Assembly (NCBI GenBank): GCA_003008705.1
Contig: PDUO01000042.1
Span: 397,088-461,087 of the forward strand
Length of the DNA stretch: 64,000 nt
Reading direction: 5' to 3'
DNA from: Pezicula radicicola
Lineage: Eukaryota; Ascomycota; Leotiomycetes; Helotiales; Dermateaceae
The notes beneath the pieces are model-generated. The model did no database searches. It had not been told where the DNA came from and saw only the letters and a program-made list of their open reading frames with translations. The stretch's first letter is position 1. Every line of letters starts with the position of its first letter. The translations under genes were made by a program, and so were the position numbers. Below are positions 12,073 through 22,227 of the stretch, piece by piece.

Positions 12073-12452
12073 TAGCACAGTTCATTTAGCTTTACCTACC
12101 TCACTATGAAATACCTCGAAAGAGGAAATGAGCGGTCATCATGTGTACCCAAAACCGTTATTAGACAACAATTTTTCGGACGCCTATAATGTGGTGTCAT
12201 CGCCAAAGTGCGCTCTGCACCCCTCAGCCATAGACGTATTTATCTAGCAAAAATTAATAATTGCAATTTATGTAGACACCTTTCAAGAATTTAGCGCGAC
12301 GTTGGTACGCCAGTGTGAGACTCATATGCCATGAAAGAAATTCACTAGCAGATTTCATAAATTATTTGTACTTGAAATCAAGAAATTTCCATTTGTACAG
12401 ATTCTTTACCGGTATCTATTTATCTAAAGATATGGAGACCCAAAGATCATAT
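12073..12452. other. Convergent intergenic region
   Basis: 380 bp between the 3' ends of the regulator (plus) and the protease (minus). It should hold both polyadenylation regions. No gene seen. Confidence 0.5.
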
Positions 12453-13732
12453 TTAGGCCACACAATCACTTCCATCTACAGCAGATCCAGAGTCCATAAC
12501 TTCCAGATCATCAACCCTAGCAGCAAACCTCATCTCATCCCTCCCAAAATCAAACACAGCAACAACATTCTTCAAGAAGGCATCTCCCAAGAAATTCAAA
12601 ATGACACCATCTTCTGGAATAGTGGCAGCAATAGCAGAAACACATGAATTATCACCTAGAGGAATGATCAAGTCTAGACTGTTATGGTAGAAAGTTTGAT
12701 TTCCAATCTTGACGCCGAAGGTACTGGGCGCTGTAGCGCTGCAATTGATGGTATAGATACCAGTAGAGGGATCGAGGATTCCTGGTGGGCTGAATTCGTC
12801 GTTGATTGCTTGTGCAAGGGCGGCCGGGAAGACGTTATAAGGGTTTCCGGAATCGACAACTGCTTGGAAGGTGGTTGAGTTTGTGGAAAGTGCACTGTTG
12901 GTTTTGCCGTATATAGCCTCGGAAACTGATAGTGTCCATTCCGTGATTTCCGCCGTACCATTTGTGAAGGATAACGGGATTGTGTCTGTGATTTCAACTG
13001 GGACGACAGAAAAGTTCTGGCTGTGGGGTACTGGTGGAAGACTTCCAAGGGCAAGGTAGCCGCCTGGTGCTATACTGGCGTTATATGGGGTCCTTTCGAT
13101 GGCCAGACTAAAATATGATTCGACGAATCCTTGTTCGTACATATTGGTGAAGAGCGGGTTATATGAGATTCGCCCAAATAATAGAGACTCATTTATGCTG
13201 TAATTGTTTGGATGTGCTGAAGTCAATGAAGGATAACCAAATCCGACAATGCCACTACTAATACCATCTCCTGTGTTGACCGAGCTATTGGCAATTCCAA
13301 CTTGTTGTCTCATGATTGTGATGCCTCCGAGAGTGACATCCTCATACCCAGTAATACCCGTTACGATCCCTGTACCATACTGAACGCCAAACCACTCGCT
13401 GTCAATTGGTTCGAAGGTGGAGGATGTGTCATAGGTGGTATTTGAGTACTTGCAGGCCGACTCGGGCAGCTCCGAATTGTCTGTTCCATTGATGCATTCA
13501 AATCCTGTCTGGACAATCCAAGTATCACTACTGCCCGTATCGAAGAGGAGAAGAAATGACTGGTTGCCGAATTGAACTTCTACGTCGAAGATGGTCCCAA
13601 ATTCTGCGGCTGTGATATTGACGGTGGGCGAAACTTGCTCTCGTCGATATAATGGAAGTACATTGGGACCATATTCGGCAGCCGTGCAGCCAACAAAGCT
13701 GCAATGACAAAGAGGTTGTGGAAATAGATCAT
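12453..13732 (-). CDS. A1 aspartic protease, N terminus frameshifted or mis-spliced
   Basis: Secreted or vacuolar pepsin-like endopeptidase. The body reads from AAEYGPNVLPLYRR through the first catalytic motif LLFDTGSSDTW, the flap VQYGTG and the second catalytic motif VVDSGNPYNVFP to a stop at 12453, with many N-glycosylation sites (NSS, NYS, NAS, NCS). Two catalytic Asp and the flap Tyr are present, and the C-terminal fold segment LGDAFLKNVVAVFDF is intact. There is no usable start in that frame near the body. A good signal peptide, MIYFHNLFVIAALLAA, begins at 13732 but is in a different frame from the body, with only a few bases between them. No intron of normal size explains this. The body frame stays open upstream to about 13925 without a signal peptide. 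So this is either a recent frameshift, a sequencing error or an unusual splice. Confidence 0.75.
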
Positions 13733-14005
13733 TTTGAGGTTCGTACTTTGCTGGGATGGTGGGTAACGATAGACAAAAGGTATACTTTGGGAGAAGAGTT
13801 GGACTCTTTATGTGAAAGCCAACATAGTCATTGAAGATCGAGGCTGTGAAGACAATATGTGACCTTTGGATTACATTGGCCATATCGTGTATTTCAGATA
13901 TTTCTCTCATAGGCACTGCCCGCAAGGAAAATTTACAACAAGTTGAAATGCGAAGGGCTTAGAACAAAAAAAAGGGGGGTCGAATTTCATTAGCTGTGTT
14001 GTGTA

Positions 14006-14460
14006 CAGTGGGTTACCATAAGTCTGTGCTCCTACCCTGTTTTACACCAAAACACTCCTAGTATGCCTACTTATATATCTTAAAATTAGGCTATAAGTAT
14101 ACCTAAAAATTTAAATATAAAGTATTTTTAGTATTTAAAGTAGACTTTTCTATATTAGATTTTAATTATATCTAGTAGTTACTATAAGAAATAGTAAATA
14201 ATTTAGGATAGTAAATTTTAAGCGAATTTTAGTGTAAAACTAGTAAATTCTATACTCCGCTTACTTCTAATCCCTATTAATTAATCCTAGTTTCTTATAA
14301 TTTTAATATAGAGATAGAAAAAAATATTTAACTATCGAATAAACAAGTCTAGTATAAAGACTTTAATTAATTATTCCTTCTTTACTATAAACCTTTGAAG
14401 TATTAGGTATGAGTTTTAGTGTAAAATAGGGTAAGAGCACAGACTTATGGTAACCCACTG
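14006..14460. mobile_element. MITE with 50-bp terminal inverted repeats (TA target site)
   Basis: A 455-bp non-coding element flanked by TA/TA (14004-14005 and 14461-14462). Both ends begin CAGTGGGTTACCATAAGTCT when read inward, and the inverted match continues for about 47-50 bp. The three mismatches I see in the first 45 bp are all C/T or G/A transitions. The interior is extremely AT-rich with no coding potential. TA duplication and CAGT termini fit a non-autonomous element of the Tc1/mariner superfamily (Fot1/pogo-like). The transitions and AT-rich core suggest RIP. It inserted between the protease and the kinase gene. Confidence 0.9.
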
Positions 14461-14462
14461 TA

Positions 14463-14996
14463 ATTCAGACCGAAAATATTGTAGCAAGAGTGTTGAAGCC
14501 TATTGGCTGTGTCGTGTAATTTGGAATCCTTTCGATTGGTGGCTCTGCCAGTGTCGATTTACGTAAAATGCGCAGTTCCACAGCAATACTTTGAATCATG
14601 CATGTCAGCACGGAAGCGTATTTGGCCAGGAAGACCCAATGCTGTCTATGTTGACGTTACTTAACATTATAGCAACATGATCAAAGTAATTTGGAGAGAA
14701 AAGCGAAATGGGTAGAATAATTGAAGTCAGAGAAAGAAGATTAGAGGGCGAAGCCTGGGAAACTCTGCTAGCGTGGCCGCTACTCGTGGTGACACGATAG
14801 CATGTATTAGGAATCTCCTAAATCAACAACTTCTCAATATAATCCTGTCGATACAGTTGACTCTATATATTATCAAAATGGACTTATAGCTATGAAAATC
14901 TCCAGGTCGAGAGTTGAGCTCTCGATATTTTAGAGCAGCGTGGAGCAAGAACTTTATTCCATTCGAGTTTCGAAGAAATATGACTTATGGAATAGT
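14463..14996. other. Intergenic region right of the MITE
   Basis: About 530 bp that include the 3' region of the kinase gene. No gene or RNA seen. Confidence 0.5.
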
Positions 14997-16298
14997 CTAC
15001 TCGATTAGTTTACTTCTTAAACTCGAGACCTCTCCATTTTCTAACTCATCCAGCCACTTTTGGATATTTTTGAAACAGAAACCATTGTCACAATTCCTAA
15101 TTGCTGCATCAAAATCTGCTTTGAATGAGCCCTTTTCTGATTCCTCGATCCACCTTGGCTCAAGCTCCTTCATCTTCTCTAGGAAAAGTCGTCGTAAGGT
15201 CGTCTGTTCATATTCTAATAAATGCTCCCAATACAAACTGTTCACTCCTTCATTATCGAGTGCATACTCAGCCGGTACACCATCGTCTTCGGCATCTTCC
15301 TCTGCTGAGTATTGATCTCGAAGCGGCTCGTCATTCCGCTCACGACCTTCAAGAAATGTAGGAATCTGACAAGCCTTCCACAGTGGAAGTGCTGAAACAC
15401 ATTCCCAGTCTATAACGCCGGTGATAATGCCATCACTATCGACAAGAATGTTCTGCCACGAAAGATCATCATGGAACAGGACTGTAGATTCTGGCGATGC
15501 CATTTCAATAGGAAATACTTGCGGCAAAAGATGAAGCAGTCGCTCTATGATAGCCTTTGCGTCCTCGGCGTCCTCGATATCATCTTCGCCGTCGGAAGCT
15601 TTCAGAATACGCTCTTGATCATTGAGAATAAGGCATAAGTGGGCATGAAGCCAATCATAACTGCTCGAAAACGGCCCACGAGGGATATCCTGAGTGATAT
15701 GATCACCCCAGAAAAAGATCAGCGAAACGATTTGGCCTAGTATGGGTTTCGTTGACTTGGCGTCTGAAGATATCTGACTCGAGGATGGGGTACATTCGAA
15801 GATGTTTCCGATACCAGAGAACTTGTGCTGGAAAAGCTGAGCCTGATGCTTCACAATAATCTCGACCAGATTTCTTTTGGTGCCTATTGACAGCTTTCGC
15901 CACTTGGACCTCAGAGGAGTGCCAGGTAGCATCTCCATAAGAATCCATTCGAACCCAAGTTCGTTGTCGCTCGAAGCGTCGTAGGCATAGATCTGGGCAA
16001 CAGGGGTATCTGTATTGCGACGGACGAACTCGATAGTAGCGACCTCGCTCCTTGTCTTGTTCTGAGGATCAACAGGTAAAGTGACACGCATGAGCGAGCG
16101 GCCGTTGTTGGCTTCAATTCTGTAGAGCTTATTGAATGCTCCTTGTGCATAGAAGGTGACTTTGCACGGAGATTCCTGTTCTATATTGAGGTGTTTGCGT
16201 GCTAGCAATTCGACATCTTCGACTTTTGGGTCAGTTGACCATCGTGGCTCCAACCCAAAGGCACCCTCAACCCATTCAAGACCATCCTGCTTCACCAT
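14997..16298 (-). CDS. Aminoglycoside-phosphotransferase-like (APH family) kinase
   Basis: A 433-residue cytosolic protein of the APH/choline-kinase fold, single exon. The N-lobe carries GAFNKLYRIEA and SLMRVTLP (nucleotide-binding loop and the strand with the charged residue). The hinge is FEWILMEMLPGTPL, the catalytic loop VLFHDDLSWQNILVD (HxDxxxxN) and the metal-binding motif GVIDWECVSALP. All expected catalytic residues are there. Such genes are abundant in Pezizomycotina and rarely have known substrates, so antibiotic resistance should not be assumed. The acidic insert EDDIEDAEDAKAI near residue 240 is typical of this fungal subgroup. Confidence 0.88.
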   Translation of the reverse strand: MVKQDGLEWVEGAFGLEPRWSTDPKVEDVELLARKHLNIEQESPCKVTFYAQGAFNKLYRIEANNGRSLMRVTLPVDPQNKTRSEVATIEFVRRNTDTPVAQIYAYDASSDNELGFEWILMEMLPGTPLRSKWRKLSIGTKRNLVEIIVKHQAQLFQHKFSGIGNIFECTPSSSQISSDAKSTKPILGQIVSLIFFWGDHITQDIPRGPFSSSYDWLHAHLCLILNDQERILKASDGEDDIEDAEDAKAIIERLLHLLPQVFPIEMASPESTVLFHDDLSWQNILVDSDGIITGVIDWECVSALPLWKACQIPTFLEGRERNDEPLRDQYSAEEDAEDDGVPAEYALDNEGVNSLYWEHLLEYEQTTLRRLFLEKMKELEPRWIEESEKGSFKADFDAAIRNCDNGFCFKNIQKWLDELENGEVSSLRSKLIE

Positions 16299-17028
16299 TT
16301 CTGGTGGTAAATATTCGTACGTTTTGGGAATGTTTAAACAATTTTCTAAAATTTACAGGCCTTGAAAGGTATCTTTGCTCTAAAGGCCAATTGAACTAAT
16401 AATTAGAAGTGTGTTTGGCATGATTTCGTTAGATTTTGCAGCGTTTTCGCGGTGCGCACTCGTAGTTCGGGTTGGGATTATCAATAAATCATGAGGCAAA
16501 TCCTGCCTATGATACTAGAGCTCTCTCAACTTTACTAATGAAAAGTGAGACGACAATATAGGTTGCATTGTGGTTGCACTTTTGATTCTAATTACACATT
16601 TTCGAAAAGAAGACAAGAAGAGAAAACTGAAGTCCAGGTACGAAAAGGACTATTCTCGAACAGGAAACGCGTCTTTAGTCAGCAGCAAGCATGTGCAAAT
16701 ACAAGAAGCGAATATATCCATACGAAAATAGGACTCAAGCTTATTACAAGTCTTCAAAACTGTTGGACGTACGTGTGTAGAGGTTAGAAGAAGGCGAGCT
16801 AATATAGATTCCTAGGTTCAGGAGATATGAGGGCTGTGAGTTACGTAAAATGCCAGGCGTTCACAATAGGTACCCTGTCACAAAACTCATTGAGATGTTT
16901 CCAATATACTTTAGCCAACACGTTGCTATACGATACCGCAAGGCCCTTGGTGACAACAAGATCTCTTGTCATATCCCTTCACTCCATGCCCGTCCATCCA
17001 ATGTAGTAATGATTTTGGGTCTCACCAA
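16299..17028. other. Intergenic region, no gene seen
   Basis: 730 bp, including the upstream region of the APH-like gene and the 3' side of the small zinc-cluster gene. Short frames lack any motif. Confidence 0.5.
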
Positions 17029-17558
17029 TTACTCCTCCGTGCGAGGGCGCTTCTTCTTCGCCTCCTGAACCGCAGCTTCGACTTTGGAATTTTCAGCTTC
17101 CCTTTTTCCTTGCCGAGTTATTGGTTCCTAAAACTAGCATATTAGCATTACAATTCTGGAGCTTTGGAAAGTCAAACCAACCTCCGCTTGAGAATCATCA
17201 GACGAGTTCACTGTTTGCACCTTTGAAAGTTTCGACTTGACGTTAGAAGAATATTTATCCTGTGCCTTTTCTCCTCTAGAAGTAATGGTTTCGGTCGCGT
17301 TAGACTTCGGAGTGTTTTCTGCAGTCAATGTAGGAGTTTCGGTCTTGGTGCCACGAGTCGAGTTTCGCTGCAAGCAAAGGTTACCGCTTAACTCGCATGC
17401 ACTACAGGTTGGCGATGTGGGATCAGTGCGAGAGGGTACACCTAAAGACCATTAGCACACCATTGAACTCCTAAGGCCGAAGGGGGAATACATTGGACAT
17501 TGAGCCTTCTGCATCTCTTGCATCCAGTCCTGGCTGAAGGCTGACTGACAGACTCCAT
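17029..17558 (-). CDS. Small Zn2Cys6 zinc-cluster protein, three exons
   Basis: A 141-residue protein assembled from 17558-17492, 17441-17182 and 17127-17029. The frame is kept at both junctions (T|GT and GAG|GAA). The first exon gives GCKRCRRLNVQC and the second gives PTCSACELSGNLC, so the six cysteines have spacing C-x2-C-x6-C-x11-C-x2-C-x6-C. This matches a fungal binuclear zinc cluster split by an intron after the third Cys codon begins. After the cluster it is Thr/Ser/Lys-rich and ends in a basic, nuclear-localisation-like KKKRPRT. There is no middle homology or activation domain, so it may be a minimal DNA-binding protein or an accessory regulator. It lies next to the oxoamine synthase gene and could be its local regulator (inference). 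Confidence 0.65.
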
Positions 17559-18262
17559 TCTCGAGGCTGGAATTCTGTTCACTGTTTCGCGAGTTATGAT
17601 TGTGATTGAGTCGCTAATATGGTTGTTATTCTCTGGCCAGATTGAGAGGAAAGGGAAGAAATCCTGGATGGTAGTGTTTCGTAGTTACCCCTTCTGGCGA
17701 CGCGCTGGCAGATTTGTTGATACCGCCTTCCGTGGGTGGTGAAGACCTGGGAGTTATTTATATAAACTCAAGTAAGAAACAAACATATCAACAGGTGGCG
17801 TACCACTGTCGCTGGTGTCCAGTACTTTCTGATGACTATCACCTCCGGGTGAAGTAGGAAGCCTGGTTTGAATCTGAGGAAACCACCTCCCCATACGATC
17901 ATCAGCCTGGGGCCTCTAATTTTTTTCTCTCTCTTTGGTTTCTCGGGTGGCTTTTTGGTTTAGGTAGGGGTTTTGCTATATGGTTTCTATTGGGGATTTT
18001 GGGAATTTTTTTGTTTACTTTTTAGCGTTGCCCCTTTTCACCTTGCCGAGCGCATTGGATAAGCGAAACGACACCAAAGCAACGCGTTTTTGTGGACAAC
18101 CGAAGGCAAACTGCTACTCCGGCTTCACTTTCAGTATCTGCCTACTTAGGAGACACAGATTATACTATTTTTATAGCGCAACTGTGATATTCAATAAACC
18201 GCATGGGTTCTAGATGTGCGAGGGCAAAGAACTGATGAAAACAAGAGCTGATATTCTTCTAT
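17559..18262. other. Intergenic region upstream of the small zinc-cluster gene
   Basis: 700 bp. It contains the presumed promoter of the zinc-cluster gene and the 3' end of the synthase gene. A pyrimidine-rich TTTTTTCTCTCTCTTTGG tract lies near 17918. No gene is supported. Confidence 0.5.
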
Positions 18263-20888
18263 TTAGTGAATAGCTCGTGAGATAACAGATGCTAAAAAGA
18301 AAAGAACGAGGCAAACTATGAGGGTGAGTGAATGTGACCAAAAGCCCACGGGAAACTGTTTCTCCTTGCTAAGCAGTCGCATCCAGTTCTTGTTTATCTC
18401 AAAAGTCGGGCATGTTTTTTCTACCATTTTACTCCCTGACCTAATGGTCGTTCTCAACCTCAACTGCAAAGCCTCCTTAATCATAGCCATGACGAAAGGT
18501 GGTGGGGATGTCGTAAACATATAACACCGACTGGTGTAACGGAGCTCCTCGATAATCTCAGTATTTCCAGCCAGATAACCTCCTGGTAGACCAAAAGCCC
18601 GATAGAATGATCCGCTGACCAATAGACGGGCCGACAGCATCTGTGAGGCTTTATTCAGATCGATACTCGTTTTGACTCCAAGTTGCTGGGCGCCATGGTA
18701 ATCAACGCATTCGTTTTTATTGAGGAGTAATGTTACTCCCCGTGCAGCACCCCTATTGGCAGCCAATCGAGTTGCGAGTTGTGTTATATCAATACAAACA
18801 CCGCCTGACATCGCATCGAGGTACATCGTTATATAAGTATCCCTGTGTCGAGACAAAGCTCCGAAAAGCGAAACCAGATCATCATGACTGGCATATCTGA
18901 TACAAGTGGTTCCGGAGTTCTTTGAAGCCACACACAGACCTTCTTCCGCCGTAGAGGATAGGAGTGATGGAAGTAAAAAGTAATGCCTTGTGCAGGCAAT
19001 AATCGGACGGCACAAGCCAGCAATAGTTGACATCAGACCGAGGTCAGAATCAGGATATGTCAGCGCTGATTGCTGTTTAGTGAGTGTTGCTGTCAACTCT
19101 TCGACTTGGAGATGTGGCGGGAAGGTTCCAAGAATCCAGCGGGCACTTCCTGAGCCGAGACCATATTTATGTCTAGCAGCATGGCCAGCTTCGATAATAG
19201 ATTGCTCAAGTTTGGCAGGAGAGATTGTTTCGGCAAGGATTTTCTTTGAACAAAGCTCCCGAGTCTGCTGCTCAAGTAGACCATTCAGATAACGGTACAC
19301 TTTCTGGCTCTCTTTCTCTGCCTTAATTTTCTCCTCCCCATCTTTCACTACCCCTAGATAGCAATATTTTTGTCGGGGAATCTGAGTTGGTTTACTAAGT
19401 CCTGTGCGTTGACTAGATTCCACAATGGCAGTAACCATTTGGTTTACATCCTCGTCACTATAAGATGATGATAAGGTAACGCGAACACGACTTTCCCAAA
19501 CCTCGACAGCTGGAGTGCTAACAGGAGACGCCACAAGCCCAAGTTTCCTCAACACATGTGATAACTCTGCTGATTTGCTTGGTCGACCACCATAAACTGG
19601 GAGCATAGGAGCATACGTATTACCATAGACACGAACTCCTTGGCGTTCAAGTTCTTCATGGCAGAAACGTGAAATATCCCGCAATTGATGCAAGCATTTC
19701 CCTAATCGTATTGGCTGGTGTAAAAAGGCCAATGTCTGCAATATGGTGGAGGTCGTTAGTGATTCACCGCGGTTCTGGAGCTCATCCGCTCGCCGACAGA
19801 GATTGTCATTGAAGCGAGCAGATGCACATACAAATCCTCCCAAACCGCCGACTGCCTTGGAGAGAACAGCGCTACGGATGTCAATCACGTCAACAGGAAC
19901 AGGATTGTCTGGATGAAGTTCATTCCACAGCTCAAGACAGCCACGTCCAGAGCTACCGATTGACCCAAAAGAGTGTGCTTCGTCGGCGTATAAGGTGATT
20001 TGGAATCTTTGTTTGAGTTGATAGAGCATATTAAGTGGTGGTATCGTGCCATCCATACTAAAATTCCGACAATTTTTAGTTTAAGAAATTTTGATTTGAA
20101 GTAGGCAGCTCACCTGTAAAGACCTTCTACCACAACAAGAGTATCCGAGTACTGGCCTTGTGTTGTTTCGAGTATCGAACGTAGTTGTACCATGTCATTG
20201 TGCCTAAATCTTTTTAAATTCCTGGCACTAGCAGCATATGCCGCTGTGAAAATGGAGTTGTGAGATCTTTCATCAACGACAATCAGCCAATCTTTGCCAG
20301 CAATTGCTGGAATACCCAACATGTTGGCTTGATAACCGGTGGTAGTACTATAGCAGCAGTCGGCATTGAAGAACTTTGCCAGATTTTGAAGCATGAGTGT
20401 ATTTAGAAGTGGTATGGCTCGAGCATCAGCAATGGGTAAATTATCCAGACATTTGCGATGTAGGTTTTCGTCCTCAGGAGAAAGTTTGTAAAAGCCGGCG
20501 TAGTTATGAGAACCACCATTGACAACTTTTTCAATGATTCCATTTTCTCCCAACATTCCCACCTGCCCAATCGACGGTGTGATAAGTATACGATTGTTTT
20601 CACCGTGCCAGCTGAAGAACGGGCCCACGATATAATGGTTAAAACGGCCGACTGTGGTTAATGCTTGGTAGGGACGGAGACCTTCCTTGAGACGGACTTG
20701 GAGATAGCAGCAAGCAAAGGCAAGGCCTTCTTGAAGAGATTTTGTGACATTAGAAGATTGATTGCGAAGGATGTTATCTGTGGTGCTTTTAGTATGCGAA
20801 GAGTAGTGAGACTTTAGTTTGTTCTACTTCTCGGTCTATTATTGGGAGTTTGGAGACTGTTGACATCCTTTCTGTTCTTTTCACCCAT
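18263..20888 (-). CDS. Tandem alpha-oxoamine synthase (LCB2-like plus LCB1-like fusion)
   Basis: Predicted 839-residue PLP enzyme of the serine palmitoyltransferase family that condenses an acyl thioester with an amino acid. Exons are 20888-20828, 20777-20114 and 20057-18263, all in frame; an ATG at 20942 is an alternative start. Half 1 (to ~residue 450) is LCB2-like: VDERSHNSIF (PLP-stacking His), EGLYSMDGTIPPL, ADEAHSFGSIG and the Schiff-base lysine in VLSKAVGGLGGF. Half 2 begins near SGSARWILGTFPPHL and repeats the fold with SHDDLVSLFGAL and GSFYRAFGLPGGYLAG. There Arg replaces the lysine and the DEAH motif is gone, as in a non-catalytic LCB1-type subunit. A C-terminal membrane helix (LTLIVCLVLFFLASVIS) ends the chain. 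The size and design resemble Fum8-type synthases that make sphinganine-analogue metabolites. It is divergent from the P450 at 22228. Confidence 0.88.
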
Positions 20889-22227
20889 ATTATGTAAAAC
20901 TATTGGTGAAAAATGCATAGACTGGGGCCGCCGCGTATCCATGATCACGATTAAGTCCAGCTGCGTATGTGCAAATATGTGCTTTGTTTCTGTCGAATTC
21001 GTGGATGTTGTTGTTTGTTATCGAGCTTGACTTCACAAGGCTTTGCTGAAATTGACCAGATTTGGAAGTTATCAGAATTCATTCCAAAGTTTCAGGAAAC
21101 TGCTTTCATATACATAATTCGGGTCTTTCTTGGTAAAACACTTCCACATAAATAGCGCTTATACCGGAACATTGCCTCCACTTACGTGATTCCTGCCCCA
21201 TTTTCAGTGTGTTAAATGTGTATGCGCTTTTTATGTCATATGCCCAGTGCCTTTGAAGTGTTTAATTGCAATCTGCTAGTTTATTCTAGAATTAAGCTCC
21301 CAGCTTCTTTGGTCTTCCTTTTTAACAAATTAGGTACCAAACTAAGTGGCACGAGCCCGAATACGAATCGCTCTCGAAACTTTTTTGGGTTGTATCGCTC
21401 AAAATGTCCCAGTTCGTAGGTGCTGAAACCCGTTTCCTGTACTGTTGCCATGTAATTTTGGTATCTCACACAAATTCGGAGATCAATCAGTTCACTACTA
21501 GTTCAATTTTACCATATACTTCACCTGGATTTTCACCTTAAAAGGTACCTGTGGTAAGTCCATTTATTACTTCGGTGCCGAAGGCAATGTTTACCATGCG
21601 TCATTTTCCAAACCCCTTGTTGTATTTACACTTTTGAAAAGCGTCGCTTAAATTGGTGTTATAAGTTTGTACCGTATTTCAGCCAGGCGAATGTGCTCGG
21701 ATCCATGGTCTCCCACCAATGCGCGATATAAAGCTGCAATGACCTAGTCTCTAGACTTAATTAAGCTTTTTACGCCGAATGACAAGCAGCAAGGACAGTA
21801 TTTTTTCTCCATACAGCCCAGATCAGTTCATGGTTCGGGAGCATAGCTGAACTTCCATGCTTGTCGATAACAACCGCTCGCTTAGCGAAGTACTTAAATG
21901 CCTCTTCAAATCGGTGTAATTAAAGAAAGAAACGTGGCATGCTACCTGCAGTGTGAAGTCTCATAATGCATGCTTCACTACGACTGTGCACACTTTTGAA
22001 GGATTATGGGGTATAAGGTTTGTTGAAAATTTATTGCGCGAAAATGTCCAGTTATATCCCTCATTGACCGTGGAAGGACTTCTATACAACTGATGCTGCG
22101 AGTAAAAGTTCGTTTCTGGTTTTTCTATGTGGGCAAGAATATACACTTGGGTTTTCCAATGCCACTTTCATAATTTTCAAGATCCGTTGAATTAACTTAT
22201 GTGTCACTACTTTTCGTCAACTACAAT
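20889..22227. promoter_or_regulatory. Divergent intergenic region, oxoamine synthase / P450
   Basis: 1.34 kb between the two divergent starts and therefore likely to hold both promoters. I found no coding region. No perfect palindromic CGG-Nx-CCG site stands out, so no specific regulator is indicated by eye. Confidence 0.45.

Noticed and set aside
14997..16298. Antibiotic-resistance function for the APH-like gene
   Set aside because: APH-fold kinases are numerous in filamentous fungi and mostly of unknown substrate; nothing in context indicates resistance.
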